A stretch of 64,000 nt of DNA from Zhengitettix transpicula (GCA_037074705.1 CM073591.1:10863087-10927086); one strand, 5' to 3'. Shown: positions 1 through 9,311, counted from the first letter of the stretch. Notes: generated by a model from the sequence alone, not told the origin. Program-made: numbers and translations.

Positions 1-327
1 ATGTGGAAGGGTAGAGGAAGGTAGCCAAGGGTTAACTAGGGCCCCCGGATATAGTTTACGGATCCTACCCGGCATTCGCCTAAAAGTAATGCAGGGAAAA
101 CCCTAGAAAGACCTGCCTCACGTAGTTCGGGCATTGGGTGCTTGTCCCACGTCCTTCCCTAGATGGCGCGAGAGGGGGTTGGCTGTGGGAACACAGCATT
201 CCATTTTCCGTGCCTTGACCAGTGTAGGAGGCAGCTGGCCGACTATTCCAATGGGAATAGAGGACAACTCTTACCGTATGTCCAAGGTCTGTGACCCCGG
301 AACATACACCTCTCAAAACAGGCCGAG
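1..327 (-). repeat. RepA retroposon copy, cut by the window edge
   Basis: Reverse strand of the RepA consensus seen in the longer copies at 15020-15600 and 29386-29904. The recognisable blocks in order are the 3' part (CCTTCC, CTCTACCC), the GGATCCT block near 60, the GTGGGACAAG block near 145, and the 5' part rich in GGTGTATGTTC near 300-327. Its A-tail side lies outside the window and the 5' hairpin part is missing. Open frames through this stretch recur in other copies in different frames with stops, so I do not read it as a gene. Confidence 0.8.
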
Positions 328-414
328 GTAATAATAATAATAAAAAAAATGTGATAGAAATAAGCGATGACTTTATATTATAGCTGGAATCCAAATTCCA
401 CAAAGATGGAGAAG

Positions 415-920
415 AACGAACTTGGCAAATAAATCACTACTACCAGCTTTCAAACTAAGAACAACACTTGGAATGAGGATACGTAAAACCATGATCAGGC
501 CAACACTATACTGTGGAAGGTGAGGGGCTGGACACTAAACAAGAAAGATGAGATAGCGATTAACATCTTTGAAAGGAAGATCCTAAGAAGAATCTGGGGG
601 CCCAAAAATGAAAATGGCATGTGGAGACATAAGGATGTAATAAGGCAATATATGACCAAGCATCGCAACAGCTATTAGGTTAAAGAGAATAGAATGGACA
701 GGACGCGTGCAACGCATTTGAAAGGAAAGGAAAGGCATCACACAATGATATGGGAGGTAAAACCAAGGAACAGGTGGACAGACGAAGTAGAGAAGGACAA
801 AAAAAGGTTCATGTATTTGATGAACTGGAGGAGAATAGCTTTAGACAGAGAATTTTGGAGGAAGCTACTACTGGACCAGGTCGAGGCCCGTTATCGGGCT
901 GTAAAACCATAGAAGAAGAA
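415..920 (+). pseudogene. Non-LTR retrotransposon reverse-transcriptase C-terminal fossil
   Basis: Conceptual reading across at least two frameshifts gives the familiar tail of insect non-LTR elements: an MIRPTLYC block near 491-515, GWTLNKKDE near 525, IFERKILRRIWGPKNENG near 567-620, VKRIEWTGRVQRI near 680-720, then KPRNRWTDEVEKD and NWRRIALDREFWRKLL near 760-880. These match the post-RT region (ERKILRRI, W.GHV.R, RGRP.RW, A.DR..WR) known from several LINE clades. In-frame stops and frame changes make it non-functional. The polymerase domain itself is absent. It ends in a GAAGAAGAAAAAG run that could be the 3' tail. Clade is not assigned. Confidence 0.75.
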
Positions 921-984
921 AAAGTTTATTTCACGATTCTACTTTCCTCTTTCAGTTAATTTTTCCGGCTACACATATTTTTCT

Positions 985-1660
985 AATAAATGAAATGTGT
1001 GTATGTTCCTTATATAAATCTACACCCGCGGCGAAAATTTCACCAAATTTCCTTACGACCACACTGTCGGGATGAGACACGTCTGCCACCCCAAGGAGCG
1101 GGGGTGGAAATATTCAAAACATGCCAAAACGGGCCCATATATCAGTCGGATAAATATTTTTAGGGGTCAAAGACATCGATAGTTTTTTAACGCTGTTATC
1201 TGTGTATAATTTCTACTCCTTAAAGAATGTGAAAGGGGGATCGGGGTGGAGCGGCGTTACGAGAAAATAACGCGAGTACAACCGATACTGGAGTCAAATC
1301 CAGGGGTTATGGACGTCGCTGAGTTTAATCATGAGATTCAGTTCGCCGTTTAACTTGCCCTACCCCATCACCCTCCCCACTCCACACACACACACACACA
1401 TACACGCGTGGCGGTGGTGATCGAGGGTTGAAAATTTGAAACATGATATCACGGCCGATATTTTCGATGAATAAATATTTTTGAGGGTTAATAAGATTGA
1501 TAGTATTTCTACCGATGTTGTTTGTGTATCATTTGAACCCCTTTCGGCATGGGAGGGGATCACTCTTAAGGGTGGGGGTGGAGGGACTGTACATAAAAAT
1601 AACGAAAAATTAACCGAGAAGGGTTATGGACGACCCGGGCAACGCCGGGCTCCCTGCTAG
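985..1660 (+). mobile_element. Helitron remnant (non-autonomous)
   Basis: Begins with the AAATGTGTGTATGTTCC...TACACCCGCGGCGAAAATTT type of 5' region seen again at 32086 and ends CTAG followed by T. Just before the end lies CCCGGGCAACGCCGGG, which can fold as CCCGG/CCGGG with a short loop, the 3' hairpin expected of Helitrons. The interior holds about two of the units (TCAAATCCAGGGGTTATGGA, TTTCTACCGATGTTGTTTG) that are tandemly amplified at 21690-23992. No Rep/helicase coding is visible. Confidence 0.75.
1361..1402. repeat. CA-rich microsatellite inside Helitron
   Basis: Short run of CACACA within the Helitron, 1383-1402, preceded by a C-rich segment. It explains the short Cys/Val-rich reverse-strand frame here. 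Confidence 0.6.
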
Positions 1661-1739
1661 TTTATAATGAAAGTTAGAACGTTTACAATTTCCCGAGGAC
1701 TCGCAACTACAACACTAAATAATCTCATATCTGCAGGGA

Positions 1740-2150
1740 TTTTTTGACCAGCGCTGCAGATTCTGGTTCCCCCGCACCGTCGTAATCCGCGACAAAGACG
1801 ATTACTTCCTCCCCCGCGTTGGCTGCCTGAAGACGGCGGGAGGCGGAGGAATTCTTCCTTGGGACTCTGCAGCTGGAAATTAAAGTAAAGCCCAAGAATG
1901 GGATGAGAGAGCGAGAGAGGAATCGCCCGCGTCAGCACCAACAAATTAATAGCCGTAATGAGGGCTCCAAGATTGCTCAAAAGAACTCTCCGGCGCCGAC
2001 ACAGCATCAGCGACGCTCGTTAGCGCCACCAATTAGCAAGGTCAACAGCGTCTTACCTGGATCACGCAGTCATCACAATCCCTGATTGCGCTCCTTCAGC
2101 CCGCGCTTGCAACGTCGAGCATCAACCAGAAGCTCCTCCTCAAACTCAAA
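1740..2150. other. Unique GC-rich block, no gene recognised
   Basis: About 400 bp with higher GC than its surroundings and no similarity to any repeat family in the window. A reverse-strand frame of 116 codons (1657-2007) and a short forward frame both cross it, but neither shows a domain, a family motif or convincing splice context. Homeodomain-like TAAT/ATTA cores occur (AATTAATAG near 1945, CAATTAGC near 2030), which would fit a regulatory element but prove nothing. Confidence 0.35.
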
Positions 2151-2154
2151 AACG

Positions 2155-2156
2155 AC

Positions 2157-2201
<45 letters not shown>
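2155..2201. repeat. (AT)n microsatellite at the edge of an LTR-AT piece
   Basis: Uninterrupted TA repeats ending directly at the TGTAAT terminus of the next element, the arrangement seen around nearly every LTR-AT copy in this window. Confidence 0.9.
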
Positions 2202-2204
<3 letters not shown>

Positions 2205-2572
2205 AATGAACAAAACGATTAATTAAATTAGATTAGCCCCACGTTTAGGAAGCCATTTATATAATGAACAACATGCTATGGTTAATTAAAAGAAATTATT
2301 AATAAAATAATTAATAATTTTATTAATAATTTATTTTAATTAACCCAACATGTTGTTCATTATATAAATGGCTTCCTAAACGTGGGGTTAAAATAATTAA
2401 TAATTTTATTAATCATTTATTTTAATTAACCCTAACATGTTGTTCATTATATAAATGGCTTCCTAAACGTGGGGCTAATCTAATTTAATTAATCCTTTTG
2501 TTCATTACATAAATGGCGCCCAACGTGGGGCAAATTAATTTATTTAAATCTTCCTTTTAATCATTACAATAT
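2202..2572. mobile_element. Cluster of LTR-AT ends and primer-binding sites
   Basis: The stretch starts TGTAAT, ends ATTACA and is flanked by AT repeats. It holds four copies of an LTR 3' end joined to a primer-binding site: one inverted (2235-2275) and three direct (2349-2388, 2437-2475, 2500-2531). The last has TGGCGCCCAACGTGGGGC, an exact complement to the 3' end of tRNA-Lys(CUU) including CCA; the other three carry a variant with TGGCTTCCTAAACGTGGGG. The inverted and first direct copies can pair over about 40 bp. No coding sequence is present. Confidence 0.75.
2514..2531 (+). promoter_or_regulatory. Retrotransposon primer-binding site, tRNA-Lys type
   Basis: TGGCGCCCAACGTGGGGC follows ATTACATAAA, the right edge of an LTR. 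All 18 bases are complementary to the 3' end of animal tRNA-Lys(CUU), GCCCCACGTTGGGCG plus CCA. It would prime minus-strand DNA synthesis in an LTR retrotransposon. Confidence 0.85.
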
Positions 2573-2664
2573 ATATATATATTCTGAGTATTGACAAAAC
2601 TAATAAATAAATAGACATCAACCAATTTTAAGTCAGACAAAATAATTTAAAATAATGTAAAAAT

Positions 2665-2700
2665 TAAACGTTTCGTCGCTTATATGCCGACCTCTTCAGG
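2665..2700 (-). ncRNA. Hammerhead-ribozyme-like motif of a Penelope-like element
   Basis: On the reverse strand CUGAAGA (2699-2693), one extra base, GUCG (2691-2688), a nine-base loop, CGAC (2678-2675), GAAA (2674-2671). This is the hammerhead core CUGANGA-stem II-GAAA with one added base before stem II. It lies about 330 bases downstream of a PLE endonuclease fossil on the same strand, where PLEs are known to carry such motifs. A cleavage site and stem I are not evident, so activity is doubtful. Confidence 0.5.
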
Positions 2701-3025
2701 TTCAAGTATAAAACTACAAAAAGATCGAAACAATTACAACGATGGCAGATAACAAAGAAACAATGTAAATGTTGCCAGCCGGGTGAATGTCCGTGGCCGA
2801 AACGTGACAATTTAAAACGAGGCCGACCGGTAACAATTAATATACTTTGTTGGGTGCAGGTTAACAATGGAAACATTTTATAATTTGAAATTATAACAAT
2901 ATATAACTTAAACATTACGAGAGGAAACTGTCATAAATTTTATTCAAATTGTTGGTATATTTTTTTATGTTAACAGCTGTTGCACAGGATCTGATATATA
3001 TATATATGTATATAGCACTCCTTGG

Positions 3026-3240
3026 TTAATCTCGAGGAGTAGTTCTTTTCCTTGACCACAATTGATCCTCTACACCCAACCTAATTTGTGAATATTTAAA
3101 ACAAACAAGTTCAGACAAAACAGAATAAAGTCGAAGACTACTATTTATATTATTTTTATGTCCTTTGAACCTAGTTGTTAATGATCGCTTGGTTCGTCCC
3201 GTGTAGCACGTGTGTGGCTTGAAATATCCAGACAATTAAT
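3026..3240 (-). pseudogene. Penelope-like element GIY-YIG endonuclease fossil
   Basis: The reverse-strand frame encodes SGYFKPHTCYTGRTKRSL followed by TTRFKGHKNNINSS. This fits the PLE version of the GIY-YIG nuclease (C..CYxGxTxRxLxxRxxxH), which nicks DNA for target-primed reverse transcription. Only about 65 codons of the C-terminal domain remain; the reverse transcriptase is gone. Further upstream on the same strand (3240-3480) the DNA still resembles the second copy at 4846-5070, so both derive from one PLE subfamily. The end of the frame runs into unrelated sequence. Confidence 0.75.
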
Positions 3241-3480
3241 TTTATAAGTTAAATTGTACCTATCCAAATTTTCTATTTTGTGCCTAATATTTTTTTTACA
3301 GTGTTTAAGTAGTTGTGAGGCTTACTAATAATTTCTCTAACAGTACAACTAGTTTCTGCTGTAAACAAGCAATGGTGAGGAGAAACCATGGAACTACTAG
3401 TTTTATTGGTGGTCAGTTTTAGTATGTAAATAGTGATATTATTTAATGTGACCCTCATGGACTCATTGATAATCTTAAGG
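3241..3480 (-). mobile_element. Penelope-like element, region next to the endonuclease
   Basis: Pairs with 4846-5075: shared landmarks are TTTTTACAGTGTTTAA, AGTTGTGAGG, CAAGCAATGGTGAGG and AATGTGACCCT. It is probably decayed coding sequence between reverse transcriptase and GIY-YIG, but the frame is lost. Confidence 0.55.
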
Positions 3481-3583
3481 GGACATGAATTAAGTAAAAG
3501 AATGTTTCTTGACTTTAATTAAGTTACCAATATGGTGCTTGATGTGTGATAATTGAACAGCTTCATCATCAACTATGCTACAC

Positions 3584-3800
3584 GTGCACCATTGCTTGCT
3601 GTTGGATAATGTAGGACATGTGATTGAGAACTCTATCTGAATATGTTGCAACCAATTGGTTATTAATTTATTGAATAAGACAGATAGCCAGTGCACCATT
3701 GCTTGCTGTTGGATAGTGTAGGACATGTGATTGAGAAGTCTACCTGAATATGTTGCAACCAATTGGTTAATAATTTGTATTTATTGAATAAGAAAGATAG
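3584..3800. repeat. Tandem duplication, 107-bp unit
   Basis: Two copies starting GTGCACCATTGCTTGCTG at 3584 and 3691, about 95 percent alike, each ending in TTGAATAAGA.AGATAGCCA, the edge of PLE-TR sequence. The second copy has a small insertion. The repeat accounts for the two matching reverse-strand short frames here. Confidence 0.85.
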
Positions 3801-3865
3801 CCAATCAGACAAAAAAAGGTAATTTAAATACCACACAACGTTTCTGGGATCATTGTGCTGTTGCG
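3800..3865 (-). repeat. PLE-TR fragment
   Basis: Contains CAGACAAAAAAAGGTAAT, AAATACCACACAACGTTTCTGGGATC, the outer part of the PLE-TR, then passes directly into RepY. Confidence 0.65.
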
Positions 3866-4520
3866 CGATAGTTTTATTATTGGTATATATATTTGTATAC
3901 TTCATTTTAATATAATTAGATATTAGCAGGGGTTGAGAGCTTGGCAAGTTGGAATTTGACCAGGCGCCGCCGTGGCGTGTTGATAATCCGTTCGGTCTGG
4001 TTTTAGGCACGTAGGATGTTGACCCTCGGAAGTTACCTGGACTGTCGTCACACCGTGGGAAAAGGCTCACCAAAAATTCCAGAAATTGAATTAACACGTA
4101 AATAACCTGAACCGATCACATTTCTTGGTTCAGGAAAGATCGATCCAATGATTATCGAGACCGTTGATATTTCACATCCAGCGAAGGGGCTGTAATGAAA
4201 GTGAAGAGTAAGACTCCTCGACGAACCGTCGCCAAGGACGGAGGTAAAGCCCTCAAACTTGCATCATCCACAGAGGACTCTGAGAGATCGAGGGTGCCAC
4301 ATGACCACGGCCAGAGATCAACAACGCGAGGTAAACTGCCAAGTGTCTCAATCCTTGACGCGCCTGGGGGTGGGGGTGGGGGGAATTACCTGTAAACCAT
4401 GGTTTAACTTGGGATTTAAGGGATCCGATTGTTTTGCCCGGCTGACTCAACACTCATAATTTGTATTTTATTTTCTCATGTTCAGTTAAATGATTATTAA
4501 ATTCTGTAAAATATCCCTTT
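3866..4520 (-). repeat. RepY copy 1
   Basis: Inverted relative to 37679-38306. Shared landmarks include GATAGTTTTATTATT, TAATATAATTAG, GAGAGCTTGG, GGCGCCGCC, GTTACCTGGA, TTTCCTGA, the GTGGCACCCTCGATC block and CAGAATTTAATAA. No coding capacity or known transposase signature is visible, so class is unknown. Confidence 0.75.
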
Positions 4521-4555
4521 ACTTCATCATTTTAAAAAAAACCTACCACTACAGT

Positions 4556-4665
4556 GCCTTTCGTCAGGTGTTAAGAAGAGCCTAGAGCGACACAACTGCA
4601 CTTGTCAGTTGACGAGCACTCAAAAGCAAAAATTTTCTGTGTCATGCTCAGTATCAACAGTTTTC
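4556..4665 (-). repeat. PLE-TR fragment
   Basis: Carries the family core: TTTCGTCAGGTG, AAGAAGAGCCTAGAGCGACA, CAACTGCACT, GTCAGTTGAC and ACTCAAAAGC. It lies just downstream (reverse strand) of the second GIY-YIG fossil, consistent with being the untranslated end of the same element. Confidence 0.7.
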
Positions 4666-4845
4666 CTCGTCCACCAATCTCGTTTGTGATTATTTAAGTG
4701 AATATGTTTGGAAAAAAAGAATAATATTGAATACTGCTATTTTTGTTATTTCTATGTCCTTTGAACCTAGTGCTTAAACCGCTCGGTTCGTCCCATGTAG
4801 CATGCGTGTGGCTTGACAATCCAGACAATTAATTTTACAAAATTA
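4666..4845 (-). pseudogene. Second Penelope-like GIY-YIG endonuclease fossil
   Basis: Reverse-strand reading gives KPHACYMGRTERFKH and, after a stop and frame change, RFKGHRNNKNSS, the same order as the copy at 3026-3240. The conserved tyrosine-glycine core (CYMGRT) and the following RF.GH block are visible. Premature stops show it is dead. The neighbouring 4846-5075 is the related upstream part of the element. Confidence 0.65.
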
Positions 4846-5075
4846 CATTTTGCTCTTTCTAAATATTCGATTTTGTCCCTAAAATTTTTTTACTGTGTTT
4901 AAACAGTTGTGAGGTTTAAAAATAAAATTTTCCCCTATTCTTTTCTAACAGTTGCAACTAATTTGTGTTGTAAACAAGCAATGGTGAGGTGAAAAACTGT
5001 GTTACTTCACCTTTAGTTGTGTGTCAATTTTAGTTTGTAAATTGTTATTGTATCTAATCTGACCCTAATGTACCT
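4846..5075 (-). mobile_element. Penelope-like element, region next to second endonuclease fossil
   Basis: Counterpart of 3241-3480 (TTTTTTTACTGTGTTTAA, CAGTTGTGAGG, GTAAACAAGCAATGGTGAGG). Frame destroyed. Confidence 0.55.
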
Positions 5076-5076
5076 A

Positions 5077-5112
5077 TTGATGAGGTCGCAAAATAAGCGA
5101 CGAAACGTTGTC
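5077..5112 (+). ncRNA. Hammerhead-like motif, forward strand
   Basis: UUGAUGA (5077-5083), one extra G, GUCGC (5085-5089), loop of seven, GCGAC (5097-5101), GAAA (5102-5105), then CGUUGUC. Stem II is a perfect five-pair helix. A mini stem III (AC with GU) and a UC cleavage dinucleotide are possible at 5105-5112. The first core base is U where hammerheads need C, so self-cleavage is unlikely as it stands. Confidence 0.45.
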
Positions 5113-5199
5113 TGAGTTTTTCATTAATAAATTAATTTTATTTTCTGACTTTAAAATGTGTTGATGTATAATTTATATATTAATAATATTTGTTACACT

Positions 5200-5800
5200 C
5201 GTCTCTGTATGACAACTGTTTATTGGCCGCAGAGTTCACCCGAGGGACTACGACATTTACTTGAGTGTTTTAAGCCTGAGGACTAAGTCGTAGTTGTTGT
5301 GTCGTCGCCATGAAGAGTGTCGGCAGCAATGGCGGACGAGCCCGCCCGCGATTAAGCCACAGGAAGGTAGGTTTCTTCTTCTATTTTTCCTCCCTTTTTT
5401 TTTATTATTATTATTTTGAGGTTGGAGTGTTCGTGGTCCAACTACGACCACGGTCGGGTCCTTTTCCATCCGATTCCCCCCCAGATGTGCGGTAGCCATC
5501 ATCCAGCTTTAATGGCCGGCGCGCTTATTACCCTCGGTCCGCATAAAAAAAAAGGGAGCTGGCTCGCTCCTGTGTGTGTGTGTGTACGCGGCCTTTATGT
5601 CCCTCTTTCATGTCTCTGTAATGATAGGCTTCACAGGGCGCTGTAAATAACTCTGCTCGTAGTTCTAACGAAGGCAAACAGCGCAGTCACGCGACCTCGA
5701 TCCTTACTTCAAGGGGAAAGACAATACACACACGGACGCGTACAAGGAAAATTACCCGGGACACTTTGCTTGGGGCAATTAGTGAAAAACAAAAACAATA
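5200..5800. other. Unique stretch, nothing recognised
   Basis: GC-rich segments, a T-rich tract (5375-5418), a GT run (5573-5586) and two short overlapping frames without domain or motif. No match to repeats in the window. Confidence 0.35.
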
Positions 5801-5804
5801 CATT

Positions 5805-5946
5805 GAATAAGGAAGATAGCCAATACAGACAAAAAAAGGGGTAATATAAATACCACACAACGTTTCTGGGATCCTTGTGCCTATCGTCAGGTGCTGTCGT
5901 ATTTATATTACCCCTTTTTTGTCTGTATTGGTTATCTTCCTTATTC
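5805..5946. repeat. PLE-TR inverted repeat with 48-bp arms
   Basis: Left arm 5805-5853 and right arm 5899-5946 are almost perfect complements (GAATAAGGAAGATAGCCAAT against ATTGGTTATCTTCCTTATTC). The 45-base centre holds CACAACGTTTCTGGGATCC and CGTCAGGTGCTG, the PLE-TR core. Two PLE ends joined head to head, a form PLEs are known to leave, would produce this. Confidence 0.8.
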
Positions 5947-5999
5947 TTTGTTTTCTATCAAACGTAATTTTTTTTTTAAAAAAAACATGTTTTTCGGCT

Positions 6000-6470
6000 C
6001 GAGGGCCCCTGAAAAACTACGAAATTTTGCACCACTTTTCAGTTTTTCACTGATAGCAAAAGCACGAAGCATTCTAGTGAAAATAACGTTCAGTGATAAA
6101 TTGTAGAGGATGAAATTCTGCATGTTATGGTGGACTTGAGGACGGAATTAGGTCCATGGAAGTGGGAGAAATTCTGCGTCAAAGTCACGACATTTTCCTA
6201 ATAGAATGCAGGTTGTAGTGTTTCCAGTGCTGATATCTACAAAATGGCCGCCAGTGACATCATTAGTCACGGAGTAAAGGTCGTGGAGGATTTAATTCTC
6301 TTTCCAACGCATGATCTGGTTTTTAAGAAAATCCGTTCAAAATGGTCGCAGATACACGCATGTTGCTGTCTGCACACACGGGGCTGATGTCATGGCGCTG
6401 AGTGACGTCACTTGTCTGTGTGGCAGAGAATATTAACATGTCTAAGAGTATCGTTGTTTCTAAGAGGGGA
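6000..6470 (+). repeat. RepZ copy 1
   Basis: Inverted counterpart at 62250-62690. Shared landmarks: AAAATTTTGCACCACTTTTC, CAGTGATAAATTGTAGAGGA, GTCAAAGTCACGACATTTTC, AATGGCCGCCAGTGACATCA, CACGGAGTAAAGGTCGTGGA, GCAACATGCGTGTATC and AGTGACGTCACTTGTCTGTG. No coding capacity. It contains one TGACGTCA palindrome at 6403. Confidence 0.75.
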
Positions 6471-6629
6471 AGAAACAGTCCTGCGTTTCATGGAGTATCT
6501 ATATTCCCCCCCCCCCCCAAGGAACAAAGAATAGCAAAAGTGATCGGACTCAGTTCTGTTTGCTATTCTTTGTTCCTTGCAAAAAAAAATATATATATAG
6601 ATACTCCATGAAACGCAGGACTGTTTCTT
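6471..6629. repeat. Long near-perfect hairpin
   Basis: Left arm 6471-6539 (AGAAACAGTCCTGCGTTTCA, TGGAGTATCTATA, then after a C13 run AAGGAACAAAGAATAGCAAA) pairs with 6559-6629. The arms differ where the left has a C-run and the right has A9 plus TATATATA. The spacer is about 19 bases. This reads like a palindromic miniature element or a folded-back copy of RepZ's edge. Confidence 0.8.
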
Positions 6630-6712
6630 ACTCTTAGAAGGAAGAAAAAGACTCTTCGACGTTGTATCACCTAACTCTACCGTCAAATCAGCAATCTCCA
6701 GCAGCCATTACT

Positions 6713-6965
6713 TTATGACGTCATTCTACCTGACTCTTGTTTTGCAATTTTCATTAGATTTTTATTCGTTATGTTACATAAATTTCTTTTAATTTTTAGA
6801 CATATTTTAAAAATCTCTTTTTTAAAAAAATAATTGAATGACAATCTCCCAAATTTCTTGACGTGATGATGAAATTTGTGTTCCTGAGAAGGTTCCAAGA
6901 AAGAAGGGAAGAAACGTTGTGTCATTTTTTGATTTTTCTAAAAAAAAATATATTCCTGGAGTGTT
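6713..6965. other. AT-rich stretch, no gene seen
   Basis: AT-rich DNA with a TGACGTCA at 6716 and a GAAACGTTGTGTC motif at 6911-6923, the latter like the 3' half of the hammerhead-like elements listed elsewhere, but no matching first half was found. Confidence 0.4.
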
Positions 6966-8032
6966 GCCCGGTTTATTTATTTAAGGACTATCTGCGTGTA
7001 TCCGGCGTTGCCACGTGTACTGTTTTATATAAACCTGAATAGGTATTTAATTCTATTTTAATCTTTAGTCAAGGAGTGATTTAACCTAAATCTAACTGTT
7101 CCTAGCTCCGTACACACTTTCCACCGATAGTTCATTAATTGAACAGATGTAAAATACATTGAATTTTATTTCATCAGTCGCAACAAACATACCTCTGAAT
7201 TTATTCTTAAATATACTCCTTGAGTACTGCAGGACGTAATTGTCCCTCTCAGTCTTCAGACATCACGAAAGATTAATAGTGACGAAATTCTTAGCTAGAT
7301 TCACAATGTAAACAAATAGCCGCCATATTGGAGTCACTAAACATGGCGACGAAAAATTAAACATTTTTTCCCGCGAAGGATCGTAAAGTATTTCGTATTG
7401 TTTTTAATTATCATTCTATGGAGTATTGCTGGATAAAATTATACTTTTTATTTAATGAAAATAATTCTGCTTTACTGGAAAAAAGGAACTATTTCCTCTG
7501 TTAGTCGCGTAGTAACGTCTCCCTGTCTCTCTCTCTCAGTAGAGTGACGTCACGGTCTCATGGCGCGGTCAATGATTGAACCCAAAATGATCACATGTTG
7601 TTATAACTATAATTCACTCCACCTTCATGCTAGGGGTTTCTCACCCCCCCCCCGCCCCCTACCACAGTACCTTTTGCCGTCGTTTGAAGTAAGAGGGTGG
7701 TCTGAAAAGTTTCCGACCTCAACGTGAAGGTGGCAGCACTAGTAAATAAAAGCTAGTGAATTTACGGAGATGGGGATCGTCGCTGGGGGAGAAGTGTGTA
7801 GAGTTTTACAAGGAGACTGTGTTGAAAAATAAAAAAAATAAAATGAAATAAAATAAAATATTCCAAAAAAAAATATATCTTCTCTCATTGTTGGGTCCGA
7901 ACAGTTTTCAGATCACCGTCGTATATATGTGTGGGCCAATTTATGTTGCAATGTGCCCACGCGTTTAAATTTGTATAGAGATTAACGTAAATACATACAT
8001 ACATACAAACATACATCCTTTTTTATTTTATT
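6966..8032 (-). mobile_element. Helitron (non-autonomous), host to a mariner-type insertion
   Basis: Aligned landmarks with the copy at 10343-10965: TTGCCCGG/CCGGCGTTGCC, AATATACTCCTTGAGTA, CAGTCTTCA, ATTATCATTC.ATGGA.TATTGCTG, TAAAATTATACTTTTTATTTA, CGTAGTAACGTCT, ATGCTAGG.GTTTCTCACC, and the CATACATACAT.CTTTTTT 5' edge. The CTAG end is eroded (3' end on the reverse strand, near 6966). A TA-flanked element is inserted at 7692-7921. Confidence 0.65.
7692..7921. mobile_element. Mariner-type miniature element with TA duplications
   Basis: Ends AGAGGGTGGTCTGAAAAG and, reading inward from the other side, CGACGGTGATCTGAAAAC, are imperfect terminal inverted repeats; both edges abut TA (7690-7691 and 7922-7923), the target of Tc1/mariner elements. 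Just inside, 7770-7830 resembles the last codons of a mariner transposase (RRWGRSV, then stop-broken) without a catalytic domain. It interrupts a Helitron, as shown by the uninterrupted relative at 10343-10965. Confidence 0.7.
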
Positions 8033-8039
8033 TAAGGGG

Positions 8040-8660
8040 AGGTCAGATTAACGTAAATTTTACAAATAATAAAGAATATGAGTAATGAGGAACCCACACG
8101 ACGTTTCATACCCTACATTTGGGGTTTTTGTGAAGGGGGGGGGGGCGGGGGCGGGAAGGTCTTCAGGTGTCACAAATATGATTCCAAAATATTTCTTGTG
8201 GTCTCTTATAACAAATTTCTACATCACAAGTTCGCTATAAATTTGTAAAATATCAATTATTTACAGTTTACAGTTAAATCACAGGGCAAACAAACGATCA
8301 TGTCTGAGAAGCTGTTAAGTTCTTAAATCCAGAGATATGTTGGCGAAAAGAAATAAAGAGGAGACTTGTAAATATGACGGTTCAGCTGAAATTGTCCGAG
8401 GTGGAAAAAAAAACAAAACTTAAGTTAATTTGAAACGTTAAAGAAAACTTAAGCAGATTATTCGATTACTTGCTTTTTTGTTTGTTCTGAGACCACGTTT
8501 TGTCCTGAGTGTGGAATTTAATGTCCGCGTATAAAATACTTAACCTCTTGTTGCAGCTCGTTAAAGCGCACTTCCGTGGATAACGAACTCTCTTTCACGC
8601 AGGTTCTTTTTCTTGTCGAGAGATGGATATTTTGAATCTTCGCTGAACAAGTGCCAACGA
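8040..8660. other. AT-rich stretch, nothing recognised
   Basis: No repeats from other parts of the window, no coding frame. One G10 run near 8135. Confidence 0.3.
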
Positions 8661-8662
8661 CG

Positions 8663-8666
<4 letters not shown>

Positions 8667-8706
<40 letters not shown>
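8667..8706. repeat. (AT)n microsatellite
   Basis: TA repeat directly abutting the TGTAAT end of the next element. Confidence 0.9.
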
Positions 8707-8709
<3 letters not shown>

Positions 8710-9291
8710 AATGATTCGCTTTTTATCACTTAATATTAAAAAATAACTTTATTACAAGTAAATACAAAAGTACATTAAAAACATATTATTGGGCGCCAGC
8801 AGCTATACATTGGTCTGCATAAAATTAAAATTAGCTCCGGCTTGACTAAAAAGTTCTCCTTCTCACCAGGGTAATGTGGGCGGTTCGGTGGCTATTCAAG
8901 AACAGAGTCCATTTCCGCACTGTGTAAAAGAATTCTACTTTTGAATGTACTTTACATATATTGTGATGCTTACTTAACTCATTCTTCGGCCTCCCTGCGA
9001 TGGACGTCCCTCAAAACCTCTGCGTCTCCGTCTCCCTGTCTGCCTGCGTCTCTTCTTGCGTCTCTCCGTCTCCCTGCTTTTCCCTGCGTCTCCGTCCCCG
9101 TCTGCCTGCGTCTCCGACTCTCACCCGGGTTCGGAGTATTTATACGAACTCCGCCCCCCCAAATGATGCAAAAAAAGGGACGCGAACCCGCGATTTCTAT
9201 TGGCCTTCTCAGGCAGAAACACGTGCGCGTTTAATGTATTCATACTCAGGCCTCCTCAGGCCCGCGGCCCTTAAGGTTGTTATTCACTACA
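8707..9291 (-). mobile_element. LTR-like element, reverse strand, in an AT tract
   Basis: 585 bp bounded by TGTAAT and CTACA with AT repeats on both sides. On the reverse strand a TATA box (GTATAAATAC at 9145-9136) lies downstream of a GC-rich stretch of imperfect CTCCGTCTGCCTG-like repeats (8990-9115), as expected for a promoter in U3. It differs in sequence from the roughly 1-kb LTR-AT copies. The forward 97- and 108-codon frames here are readings of the CT-rich repeats. Confidence 0.6.
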
Positions 9292-9311
9292 ATATATATA
9301 TATATATATAT
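9292..9311. repeat. (AT)n tract between two LTR elements
   Basis: TA repeat joining ACTACA to TGTAAT; shared by the element on either side. Confidence 0.85.

Noticed and set aside
5880..5920. PLE-TR core CACCUGACGA...CCCAGAAACGUUGUG as a working hammerhead
   Set aside because: CUGANGA and GAAA are present, but no good stem II forms in this or sister copies; kept only as a PLE-TR landmark.
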